Of a DNA stretch of 64,000 nucleotides, positions 18,449-24,821 are shown piece after piece. The notes under the pieces were generated by a model. It was given only the letters and a program-made list of their open reading frames with translations, was not told the origin of the DNA and did no database searches. Location: NCBI RefSeq assembly GCF_030689645.1, contig NZ_JAUYFU010000006.1:1-64000 (forward strand). The letters are read 5' to 3'. Numbering within the stretch: the stretch's first letter is position 1; each line of letters starts with the position of its first letter. The translations under genes were made by a program, and so were the position numbers. The stretch comes from Humidesulfovibrio sp. (lineage in GTDB: Bacteria > Desulfobacterota > Desulfovibrionia > Desulfovibrionales > Desulfovibrionaceae).

Positions 18449-19174
18449 ATGACCGCCGAATCTGTTTCCTCCCCTGCTCAGGCAGCCGTTTCGCCGGAGG
18501 GTTTCCCTGAGGCTGGGCCCGGCTTCGTTCATGCCGAGGTGGCGGGCCGCCTGTGGCGGCTTTCACGTCCGGCGGACCTTGAAAGCCTTTGGGCCGCCAT
18601 GGGCGAGGGTGATCTGGGCGCTGACGAGCGCCTGCCTTATTGGGTGGAATTGTGGCCCGCAGCGGTGCTGCTGGCCCGATTCATCGCCGCCAACCCGCAG
18701 GCTGTCGCTGGTCGCGCCTGTGTGGACGCGGGCTGCGGCCTGGGGCTTCCCGCCCTGGTGGCAGCCGCCGCTGGCGCGCGGGTGCTGGCTTTTGACTACG
18801 AGCCAGAGGCGCTTCCCTACGCGCACCGCAATGCGGCCTTGAATCTGCGCGCTGGCGAGGCGGCCCCTGTGTTCGCGGTGATGGACTGGCGCAGGCCTGC
18901 GGTGTCCAAAGGCGGTGCAGAGGTCATCCTGGGCGCCGATATCTTGTACGAACGCCGTTTTTTTGAACCCGTGGCCGCGTTTCTGGACTACGCATTGGCG
19001 CCTGGCGGACGGGTCTACATCGCCGACCCGGAGCGCACCGTGTCCGCCGGGGTGTGCGAGCGCCTGGAGGCCAAGGGCTGGCGCGTGGCAACGCCGCTGA
19101 GCGCCCTGGTGGCTCAAAGCGGGCAGAACATGACCGTGCATCTGCGCGAAATTGCTCGCTGCAACGAACGTTAG
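18449..19174 (+). CDS. Class I SAM-dependent methyltransferase (Methyltransf_16-like)
   Basis: A 241-residue methyltransferase with motif I VDAGCGLGLPALVAA near residue 90 and a post-I acidic loop (AFDYEPEAL). ADILYERRFFEP resembles the D-[ILV]-[LI]-Y motif of the protein-lysine methyltransferase 16 family (ETFB-KMT, VCP-KMT). A protein-lysine substrate is possible but unproven. AGGAG lies 13 bases before the ATG; between them is a three-codon ORF (ATG CCC GCA TGA) whose stop overlaps this start. Confidence 0.8.
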   Translation: MTAESVSSPAQAAVSPEGFPEAGPGFVHAEVAGRLWRLSRPADLESLWAAMGEGDLGADERLPYWVELWPAAVLLARFIAANPQAVAGRACVDAGCGLGLPALVAAAAGARVLAFDYEPEALPYAHRNAALNLRAGEAAPVFAVMDWRRPAVSKGGAEVILGADILYERRFFEPVAAFLDYALAPGGRVYIADPERTVSAGVCERLEAKGWRVATPLSALVAQSGQNMTVHLREIARCNER

Positions 19175-19214
19175 GCAACGACGAAAAAGTTCATAGCAAC
19201 AAGGAAGGCTGACC

Positions 19215-19634
19215 ATGGGAGAGACCATCCGCTTCGGCGTGTCGCTGGATTCCGACCTGCTCGACAAGTTCGACGTGCTTTGCAAGGAGAAGAGCTACCA
19301 GACCCGGTCCGAGGCCATACGCGACCTCATTCGCAGCATGCTTGTGCAGCGTCAGTGGGAGGACTCCGACGGTGAAGTGGCCGGAACCCTGACCCTGGTT
19401 TACGACCACCACGCCAGCGGCCTGGCCCAGAAGCTCACGGAGCTGCAGCACGACAGCCACGCGGTCATCCTTTCCACCATGCACGTGCACCTGGATCACC
19501 ACAACTGCCTGGAAGTTCTGGTGCTCAAAGGGTCGGCCGAGATGATCAAAAGCCTGGGGCAGAAGCTCATCTCCACCAAGGGCGTGAAGCACGGGCATCT
19601 TGTGCTCACCACCACCGGGCAGGAGATTGATTAA
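19215..19634 (+). CDS. nikR: Nickel-responsive regulator NikR
   Basis: A 139-residue ribbon-helix-helix repressor with an ACT-like metal domain. The N-terminal RHH (residues 3-45, [16 protein letters not shown], then [11 protein letters not shown]-like [14 protein letters not shown]) binds DNA. The Ni site residues appear as [20 protein letters not shown]. In the family, Ni-loaded NikR represses nickel uptake genes. It ends in TAATG shared with folE2, so the two are translated together. Confidence 0.95.
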   Translation: MGETIRFGVSLDSDLLDKFDVLCKEKSYQTRSEAIRDLIRSMLVQRQWEDSDGEVAGTLTLVYDHHASGLAQKLTELQHDSHAVILSTMHVHLDHHNCLEVLVLKGSAEMIKSLGQKLISTKGVKHGHLVLTTTGQEID

Positions 19635-20434
19635 TGGCCGCGCCTGTGGAGTCCATGGCTGACGTCCAGAAGCATCCTGCCTCGGTGCAATTGCCCATCG
19701 ACCGCGTGGGCGTGAAGGATCTGCACCTGCCCCTGGTGGTGCGCGACCGGCAGTCCGGCACGCAGCACACCGTTGCCCGTGTGGACCTGGCCGTGGACCT
19801 GCCTGCGGCCTTCAAGGGCACGCACATGAGCCGTTTCGTCGAAGCCCTGGAGAACTGGGAGGAGGAGCTGTCGCGCTCGTCGCTGGAAAAGCTCTTGTCC
19901 GACATCTCCGTGCGGCTTGAGGCCCGGCGCGCTTACGCCCGTTTCGATTTTCCGTACTTTCTTCGCCAGTCTTCGCCCAAGAGCGGGGCCAAGGGCCTCA
20001 TGGGCTATCCCTGCTCGGTCATCGGCGCCTACGAGGACGGTCGGCTGGACTTCACCCTGGCCGTGGACGTGCCGGTGATGACCGTTTGCCCCTGCTCCCT
20101 GGCCATCAGCGACCAGGGCGCGCACAGCCAGCGCTCCAGCGTGCGCATTCAGGCGAAGTTCAAGGGGTTTCTGTGGCTGGAGGATCTGATCGAGATCGCC
20201 GAGCGCTCGGGCTCGTCGCCGGTGTACACCCTGCTGAAGCGCGAGGACGAGAAGTTCGTCACCGAGGCGGCCTTCGCCAACCCGGCATTTGTGGAGGACG
20301 TTGTGCGCACCGCGGCTCAAGGACTTTCCGAGCATCCGCGTATCACTTGGTTCAAAGTCGAGGTGGAGAGCTTCGAGTCCATCCACGGACATTCTGCCCA
20401 GGCGGCTATTGAAAGCCCGGCGAAACCGGCGTAG
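19634..20434 (+). CDS. folE2: GTP cyclohydrolase I type 2 (FolE2)
   Basis: Converts GTP to 7,8-dihydroneopterin triphosphate, the first step of tetrahydrofolate (and queuosine-type) synthesis. The 266-residue product has the GCYH-IB active-site region [20 protein letters not shown] with the catalytic Cys and His, and the C-terminal [14 protein letters not shown]. FolE2 enzymes accept metals other than zinc, and their genes are often under metal control. The one-base overlap with nikR suggests a metal link here. Confidence 0.94.
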   Translation: MAAPVESMADVQKHPASVQLPIDRVGVKDLHLPLVVRDRQSGTQHTVARVDLAVDLPAAFKGTHMSRFVEALENWEEELSRSSLEKLLSDISVRLEARRAYARFDFPYFLRQSSPKSGAKGLMGYPCSVIGAYEDGRLDFTLAVDVPVMTVCPCSLAISDQGAHSQRSSVRIQAKFKGFLWLEDLIEIAERSGSSPVYTLLKREDEKFVTEAAFANPAFVEDVVRTAAQGLSEHPRITWFKVEVESFESIHGHSAQAAIESPAKPA

Positions 20435-20479
20435 AAAGAAGACGCTTACCCTCAGAAAGAAGGGGAGCGGAGACTGACC

Positions 20480-20893
20480 ATGAGCATCGACTCCAGCTGG
20501 AATGTGCAGGGCGTCACGCCCCTTGATCTCTCCGCCATGGCTGCGTCGGAGAACATCATCAATTCCAGCCAGGACACCCAGCGCGGCCAGCCCCTGGTGC
20601 ACGAGGAATATCGTGGCGGCACCACACCGCCCCTGCTCGACATCACTGAGCTGAATTTGAGTCACGCTACGGTTTCTGATGGTCCGGCCTTCCCTCTGCG
20701 GGTGACGGGAGGTCAGACGGACTACGAGACCGGGCTCATGCGCCCCGTGGCCGCAACAGCCGAGGGCAGCCCCCTGGAGGCGGCCCAGAACTACCTGGGC
20801 CTTAACCAGCTGGACCAGGCCTTTTCGGCCAATCTGGCGGCGCAGAACTACACCGACAGCTACCTCGGGCGCATTGTGGACTACACGGCGTAA
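20480..20893 (+). CDS. Hypothetical protein next to a FlgC-like gene
   Basis: A 137-residue protein of unknown family, with no signal peptide, membrane helix or Cys. Composition (Ser, Thr, Asn, Gln, Ala) resembles proteins exported by the flagellar apparatus. Its C-terminal part (SPLEAAQNYLGLNQLDQAFSANLAAQN) looks helical like rod or hook proteins. It starts with ATG after GGGGAG and lies 21 bases before the FlgC-like gene, so the two are probably one operon. Confidence 0.75.
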   Translation: MSIDSSWNVQGVTPLDLSAMAASENIINSSQDTQRGQPLVHEEYRGGTTPPLLDITELNLSHATVSDGPAFPLRVTGGQTDYETGLMRPVAATAEGSPLEAAQNYLGLNQLDQAFSANLAAQNYTDSYLGRIVDYTA

Positions 20894-20914
20894 GGCACGG
20901 GCAGGAGGCGGAGC

Positions 20915-21301
20915 ATGAGTCTCAGCACCGCATCGAACCTCCAGGCGCTTTCAGCTTTGGGCGTCTCCATGCAGGCCACGGCCTCGAACATCGCCAATTC
21001 CCTTACGGACGGCTACCGGCCAGTGCGAGCGGAGTTCGCGGACGGCCCGGGCGGGCAGGGCGTGCAGGTGGCCGCCGTGACCACGGCAGAGGGTGCAAGT
21101 CCACAGCAGACGCAGCAGGGCGCGGTCCAGTCCATGGATCCCGCAGAGCGCCGTATGGCCCCCCTGGGCATGGGCAGCGGCGTGGATATCGTGCGCGAGA
21201 TGATGAGCCTGATGCAGATTGAGCGGGCCTATGCCGCCAATGCCACGGTCATCAGCTCGGTGGAGCAGACCACCGGCCACGTGATGGACCTGATCGCCTA
21301 G
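20915..21301 (+). CDS. Orphan flagellar basal-body rod (FlgC-like) protein
   Basis: A 128-residue protein with both ends of the flagellar rod/hook family. Near residue 22 it has ATASNIANSLTDGYRPVRAEF, the rod-protein N-terminal motif. At the C-terminus it has SGVDIVREMMSLMQIERAYAANATVISSVEQ, matching the FlgC/FlgG C-terminal helix. It is close to FlgC in length but lies outside a basal-body operon. It may be a paralogue of FlgC or a rod-associated factor; the adjacent unknown gene is a candidate partner. Confidence 0.82.
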   Translation: MSLSTASNLQALSALGVSMQATASNIANSLTDGYRPVRAEFADGPGGQGVQVAAVTTAEGASPQQTQQGAVQSMDPAERRMAPLGMGSGVDIVREMMSLMQIERAYAANATVISSVEQTTGHVMDLIA

Positions 21302-21330
21302 CCGCTCCCCCTTCTCGCCATTTTCCCTCG

Positions 21331-21501
21331 CTAGTCCTCCTCCTCCTCCATCATGGCGAAGCTGTCCTGGTCGGACTTGCACTTGGGGCAGGTCCATTCC
21401 GGGGGCAGGTCGCAGGACTCTGTTCCGGGCGCTATGCCGCGCTCCGGGTCGCCGTTTTCGGAAAGATAGATATAGCCGCATCTGAGACAGGCGCAACGCA
21501 T
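21331..21501 (-). CDS. Rubredoxin-like protein, 56 residues
   Basis: Too short for the ORF track. The frame reads MRCACLRCGYIYLSENGDPE and continues through GIAPGTESCDLPPEWTCPKC to an acidic end (MMEEEED). The pairs CLRCGY and CPKC form the FeS4 site of rubredoxin, and GIAPGT and DLP-W are family signatures. There are two additional Cys (3 and 30). GGAG lies six bases before the ATG. Rubredoxins carry single electrons, often to oxygen-reducing or peroxide-reducing enzymes in sulfate reducers. Confidence 0.9.
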   Translation of the reverse strand: MRCACLRCGYIYLSENGDPERGIAPGTESCDLPPEWTCPKCKSDQDSFAMMEEEED

Positions 21502-21777
21502 GGGCATCTCCAGGAGTTCTTGCGGCCGCTGGGGACCGTGTTTTGTGTTGATGGGCGGGATAACGTCCGGTTTGCAGGCGTCCTCCCGCTGCCGGAAGCT
21601 ATCCAGCCCAGGGGCGCGGCGTCAACCGGTTTTATTCGTGTTTCATCCGCCCCCTGGCGTGAGCAGCTCCATTGGTTTGCTGCGTGGGCGAGGCTTTTGC
21701 GGCACACTCTCTTTACTCATCATCTGGACACATGAATGTTTGAGTTTTTCTGGGGCTTGACAAACTCGGCAAAGAGG

Positions 21778-21810
21778 TTGAACGTTCGGTCAAGTTGACC
21801 GTTCGATCAA
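21778..21810 (+). promoter_or_regulatory. Large inverted-repeat operator before tetR
   Basis: TTGAACGTTCGGTCAA-G-TTGACCGTTCGATCAA is a 33-base inverted repeat with 13 of 16 positions matching across the centre. It lies 13 bases before the tetR ATG and 15 bases after a TTGACA box (21757-21762). The position and form fit autorepression by the TetR protein, possibly with two overlapping dimer sites. Confidence 0.75.
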
Positions 21811-21823
21811 AACGGGGTTGATC

Positions 21824-22399
21824 ATGGATAATCGCCGCGCCTTGCTTGATGCCGCAAAGCACCTCGTCGCCGCCAAGGGCGTCAAGGCTGCCAGCGTCGC
21901 CGCCATCGCCGCCAAAGCTGGCGTGGCCAAGGGGCTCCTGTTCTACTACTTCAAGGACAAGGACAGCCTCATTCAGGCCATAGCTGAGGAACTGGACGCT
22001 GGGTACATGGAAGGGCTGACCGCCTCAGTTCTCGGAGCGGATCCAGGCGACCGACCTGCCTTGGCAGGATTGCATGCCCTCATCAAGCATCACTTCAAAT
22101 TTCTTGAGCATGCTCCAGAAAACGCGCAGTTTTTGTACCAGAGCGTCGCGGCAGGCTCTGCCGACTCAGTTGCCGGTTTCTATGAGCACCTGCACGCGCG
22201 GATTCTGGCCTTGCTGGAGCAGGGCTCGCGCAGCGGCGAGTTCGTTGTGCGGGATGTGGAGGAGATGGCCTTCATGCTTCTTGGGTCCCTGCACGGCGTG
22301 GGACGTCTGAAATTGTTCGAATTCAAGCGAGAGTATGACGCGGCCAGACACCTTGCCGCATTTTATGAAAAGGTATTGCTGGGTCAGGAAGAGGTATAG
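21824..22399 (+). CDS. TetR/AcrR family transcriptional regulator
   Basis: A 191-residue repressor. The N-terminal helix-turn-helix (residues 5-50) has ALLDAAKHLVAAKGVKAASV, then GVAKGLLFYYFKDKDSLIQA, the TetR signature. The C-terminal ligand domain has no recognisable specificity. The track begins at a TTG (21818), but the ATG at 21824 is the natural start. It sits directly downstream of a large palindrome and upstream of a 30-residue membrane peptide gene. Confidence 0.92.
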   Translation: MDNRRALLDAAKHLVAAKGVKAASVAAIAAKAGVAKGLLFYYFKDKDSLIQAIAEELDAGYMEGLTASVLGADPGDRPALAGLHALIKHHFKFLEHAPENAQFLYQSVAAGSADSVAGFYEHLHARILALLEQGSRSGEFVVRDVEEMAFMLLGSLHGVGRLKLFEFKREYDAARHLAAFYEKVLLGQEEV

Positions 22400-22506
22400 G
22401 GACATTTGGAATCGTAAAGGCATCGTTCTCGCTGAGAGGCGGTGCAAACCTGGTGGACGACGGAAGCCGCCTGCCGCAAATTCGGGCTCTGCCCGGGGAG
22501 GCGATT

Positions 22507-22599
22507 ATGGCGCTTGCAGATTTGGGAGCTATTGTCGGCACTGTGGCCGTGTTGGCCGCATTGGGATTTTTTGTTTATAAAAAGTATCTCAAGAACTAA
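22507..22599 (+). CDS. Small single-helix membrane protein, 30 residues
   Basis: Below the track's length cut-off. The frame MALADLGAIVGTVAVLAALG continues to FFVYKKYLKN and stops. It has a strong ribosome site (GGGGAGG) seven bases upstream, one membrane helix with a positively charged C-terminus, and a clean rho-independent terminator just after the stop. It lies about 107 bases after tetR in the same direction, so it may be regulated with tetR. No family is recognised. Confidence 0.65.
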   Translation: MALADLGAIVGTVAVLAALGFFVYKKYLKN

Positions 22600-22605
22600 T
22601 CTCCT

Positions 22606-22643
22606 GCCCCCCGCTGAAGCTGTTCTGCGGGGGGCTTTTTTTT
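22606..22643 (+). terminator. Rho-independent terminator after the 30-residue ORF
   Basis: GCCCCCCGC, a 12-base loop, GCGGGGGGC, then eight T. It ends the tetR and small-protein transcription unit. Confidence 0.93.
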
Positions 22644-22679
22644 GTCTTGCTGAAAGCTCCCAGGTTGCAGGGATCAGGA

Positions 22680-22827
22680 TCATGCTGTTTCGCGCCATTC
22701 GCGCCGACGCAGGGTAAGCTCTTGGCGCAAGGCGTCCGATAAGCCAGCGAGAGAGAACGGACTGGCAGCACCGCCAGCCGCTGCAAGGCTTCGGGGGGAA
22801 CCCCCGGCATCAGGGGAGGCGCGAACC
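22680..22827 (+). promoter_or_regulatory. Structured leader upstream of the glycosyltransferase
   Basis: The 150 bases before the ATG can form several hairpins: GACGC/GCGTC enclosing CTTG-GCG-CAAG, GTCCG/CGGAC, CTGGC/GCCAG, and GGGGG-GAA-CCCCC close to the ribosome site (GGGGAGG). Some of these compete with each other. I cannot match it to a known riboswitch class. It may be a structured 5' UTR or simply GC-rich DNA. Confidence 0.3.
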
Positions 22828-23673
22828 ATGCATTCTGAAAACATTCTGGCGACTGCTGCCGATGCCCCGCGCCCGCAAGTGTCCATCGTCATTCCAAATC
22901 ACAACTATGGGCGCTTTCTTCGCGCTTGCCTCCAATCGGTTTTAGACCAGGGCTTGAACACCCGCCGCATCGAGGTTGTGTTCGTGGATGATGCCAGCAC
23001 GGACGGCTCCCTGGACCTGGCGCGGGAGCTGCTTGCGGATATGCCCTTGGCTGGCCGAAGGATATTGCCGTTGCCGCGAACGGGCAGGCCTGGGCCGGTG
23101 CGCAACGCCGGGCTGGCCGTGGCTCGCGGGCAATACCTGCTGACGCTTGACCCCGACGATGCGCTCCTGCCGGGCTTTTTGCCTCGGAGTCTTGAGGCCC
23201 TGGCCTCTGGGGCGGACGTGGCCTACACGGACTACCTGATTGAGGAGCGCGACGGCGTGCGGGAAGTACGCCTTGGCGCATATCACAAGTTGCTGTTGGC
23301 CAACCAGAACATCCTGCCGCCGACGGCGCTTTTTAAGCGCAAGCTTTGGGATAGTGGCGCGCGCTTCCGCAGCGACACGACCTATGAGGACTGGGATTTT
23401 TGGATACAGCTGGCGCTTCAGCGAGCGCGTTTCCAGCATGTGGGCGAGCCGCTCTACCTCTACCGCATGCACGGGGCCAACTATTCCTACACGGCCAGAA
23501 AGGCGGACGCCGAATCTAAGGCGCGGCTGGTGAAGGACAACGCGGCCTTCTTTCCCTCCTGGACGCTGGCCTGGGCCGAAAGCGTTTTGCAGGGCGAAGA
23601 GGGGGTCAACCCCATGGAGCGCGGCATCATTCCCATACTGCCGGAGCACGCAGCACGGCAACTGGCGCTTTGA
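22828..23673 (+). CDS. Glycosyltransferase family 2
   Basis: A 281-residue GT-A fold enzyme that transfers a sugar from a nucleotide donor. It shows VSIVIPNHNYGRFLRACL (residue about 19), VVFVDDASTDGS, the metal-binding LDPDDALLPGF, and the acceptor-side EDWDFW. There is no membrane helix, so it acts at the cytoplasmic side. A good ribosome site (GGGGAGG) precedes the ATG. The gene stands alone between a terminator and a 455-base gap; whether it belongs with the downstream peptide cluster is unknown. Confidence 0.9.
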   Translation: MHSENILATAADAPRPQVSIVIPNHNYGRFLRACLQSVLDQGLNTRRIEVVFVDDASTDGSLDLARELLADMPLAGRRILPLPRTGRPGPVRNAGLAVARGQYLLTLDPDDALLPGFLPRSLEALASGADVAYTDYLIEERDGVREVRLGAYHKLLLANQNILPPTALFKRKLWDSGARFRSDTTYEDWDFWIQLALQRARFQHVGEPLYLYRMHGANYSYTARKADAESKARLVKDNAAFFPSWTLAWAESVLQGEEGVNPMERGIIPILPEHAARQLAL

Positions 23674-24128
23674 GAACAACGCGTCCATCGACCCAAGGCG
23701 GGGCTGGCGGGCGCGAGAGTCTCGCAGCGTCTCCGCAGTGATTGTGTAATCTCGCCTCGTCTTGTGCTCTTGAGGCCGTACCTTCTCAGTGTTGTGGGAT
23801 TCGATTGCTGGTGCGGCCTCTTGATTCGCTATCTTCATGTTCACCGGGACTTGCTGCTCTATCAAATGTGTCTGCATCCACAGAAGTTGCTGTCTGATGC
23901 ATTCTTATGTCTGTGCGTGTTTTTGTTGATACACTGATGCGCGGTCTGATTACACACATGCGCTCAGCTTCGTCACGCATCTCTGGGATCCTGGTAGCCA
24001 GATGCATTCGTATTGTTCGTAGTTGGGTGGCAGATAAGTGCATAAAAAACCTTGTTTGCGAACATGGTCTTGACTTTATGACGCCCCTTTGAAACGCTTT
24101 AGGCAAGTTTGAAAGAGGAGCCTTGACC
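23674..24128. other. 455-base AT-richer gap before the NHLP cluster
   Basis: I see no convincing gene. The short ORFs here (for example 23907-24092 plus, 23786-24178 minus) lack ribosome sites and family resemblance. The right half is visibly richer in A+T than the flanking coding DNA. GATGCATTC occurs twice (23896 and 24001). The promoter of the NHLP operon must lie in this stretch, but I cannot pick one with confidence. The ribosome site GAGGAG just before 24129 is clear. Confidence 0.6.
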
Positions 24129-24377
24129 ATGACGAACCAGAATGAACAGCAGAAGCTTTGGGCCAAGATTGTGGCCAAGGCCTGGGCGGATGAGGACTAC
24201 AAGCAGCGGCTTCTTGACGATCCGGCCTCGGTGCTGCGCGTGGAAGGCCTGACCGTGCCCGTGGGCGTGGAGATCAACGTTGTGGAAGCCACCGCGAAGA
24301 AAGCCTGGTTCGTGCTGCCCATGCAGTCCGACGAAGGGGCTGTGGTGGGCGAGGAACGGCTGGCGGCGGCTAACTGA
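24129..24377 (+). CDS. NHLP-family (nitrile hydratase leader) peptide, copy 1
   Basis: An 82-residue peptide related to the alpha subunit of nitrile hydratase, the class used as leader (NHLP) for ribosomal peptide natural products. The N-terminal helix KLWAKIVAKAWADEDYKQRL, the segment PASVLRVEGLTVP and the beta part VEINVVEATAKKAWFVLP are the family marks. After VLP only about 18 residues remain (ending GEERLAAAN), so there is no distinct core peptide and no GG cleavage site. There is no Cys. The ATG at 24129 with GAGGAG eight bases upstream is the start; the track's TTG is six bases early. Confidence 0.88.
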   Translation: MTNQNEQQKLWAKIVAKAWADEDYKQRLLDDPASVLRVEGLTVPVGVEINVVEATAKKAWFVLPMQSDEGAVVGEERLAAAN

Positions 24378-24405
24378 TTTTTTTCAGCGCGAAGGAGTGT
24401 TCATA

Positions 24406-24654
24406 ATGAACCAGAATGAGCAGCAGAAGCTTTGGGCGAAAATCGTGGCCAAGGCCTGGGCGGATGAGGACTACAAGCAGCGGCTTCTAGACGAACCGGC
24501 GGCGGTGCTGCGCGCGGAAGGCCTGACCGTGCCCGAGGGCGTGGAGATCAACGTTGTGGAAGCCACAGCGAAGAAAGTTTGGCTCGTGCTGCCCATGCAG
24601 TCCGGCGAAGGGGCTGTGGTGGGCGAGGAACGGCTGGCGGCAATAATGATTTGA
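24406..24654 (+). CDS. NHLP-family peptide, copy 2 (tandem duplicate)
   Basis: An 82-residue near-twin of copy 1, about 90 percent identical by eye. It differs by small substitutions (D/E, S/A, V/A, V/E, A/V, F/L, D/G) and by the C-terminus, which ends AAIMI instead of AAAN. The ATG has GAAGGAG eight bases upstream; the track's 24280 start lies in copy 1. It begins 28 bases after copy 1, and only the coding parts are alike. Like copy 1 it lacks a core. The reading frame past its TGA stays open into the next gene. Confidence 0.88.
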   Translation: MNQNEQQKLWAKIVAKAWADEDYKQRLLDEPAAVLRAEGLTVPEGVEINVVEATAKKVWLVLPMQSGEGAVVGEERLAAIMI

Positions 24655-24679
24655 TGCCGACCCGCCTCGCGGACGGAGG

Positions 24680-24821
24680 AATGTCGGTTTCGGCTGGGCA
24701 CCGTGGGCGGCAAAGGGGGCAAGGCGGGGAGCGGCGGCCACCGGGCGATCTCGGAATGCGTTCGGCGTCGGCTGGCGCAAAGGCATCTTTGCTGCCGCAC
24801 TTACTCCGTGGAGAGAGATGA
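24680..24821 (+). CDS. Possible 46-residue Gly/Arg-rich ORF between the peptides and the protease
   Basis: The 163-base gap after copy 2 holds an ATG-started frame (MSVSAGHRGRQRGQGGERRP and on to LLRGER) whose TGA overlaps the start of the next gene as ATGA. GGAGG sits only one base before the ATG, too close for efficient initiation, and GC-rich DNA often keeps frames open. I list it because the overlap could mean translational coupling, but it may well not be a gene. Confidence 0.2.

Noticed and set aside
22400-22506. c-di-GMP riboswitch-like pieces (GCAAACC, CGCAAA) between tetR and the 30-residue ORF
   Set aside because: The distances and the tetraloop-receptor core of the GEMM-I class do not fit.
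24031-24046. Sigma-54-like TGGCAG...TGCAT before the NHLP genes
   Set aside because: The GG and GC elements are nine rather than ten bases apart, which RpoN promoters do not tolerate.
23786-24178. ORFs of 61 and 130 residues in the gap before the NHLP genes
   Set aside because: No ribosome site and no family resemblance; the minus-strand ORF runs into the NHLP coding region as a shadow.
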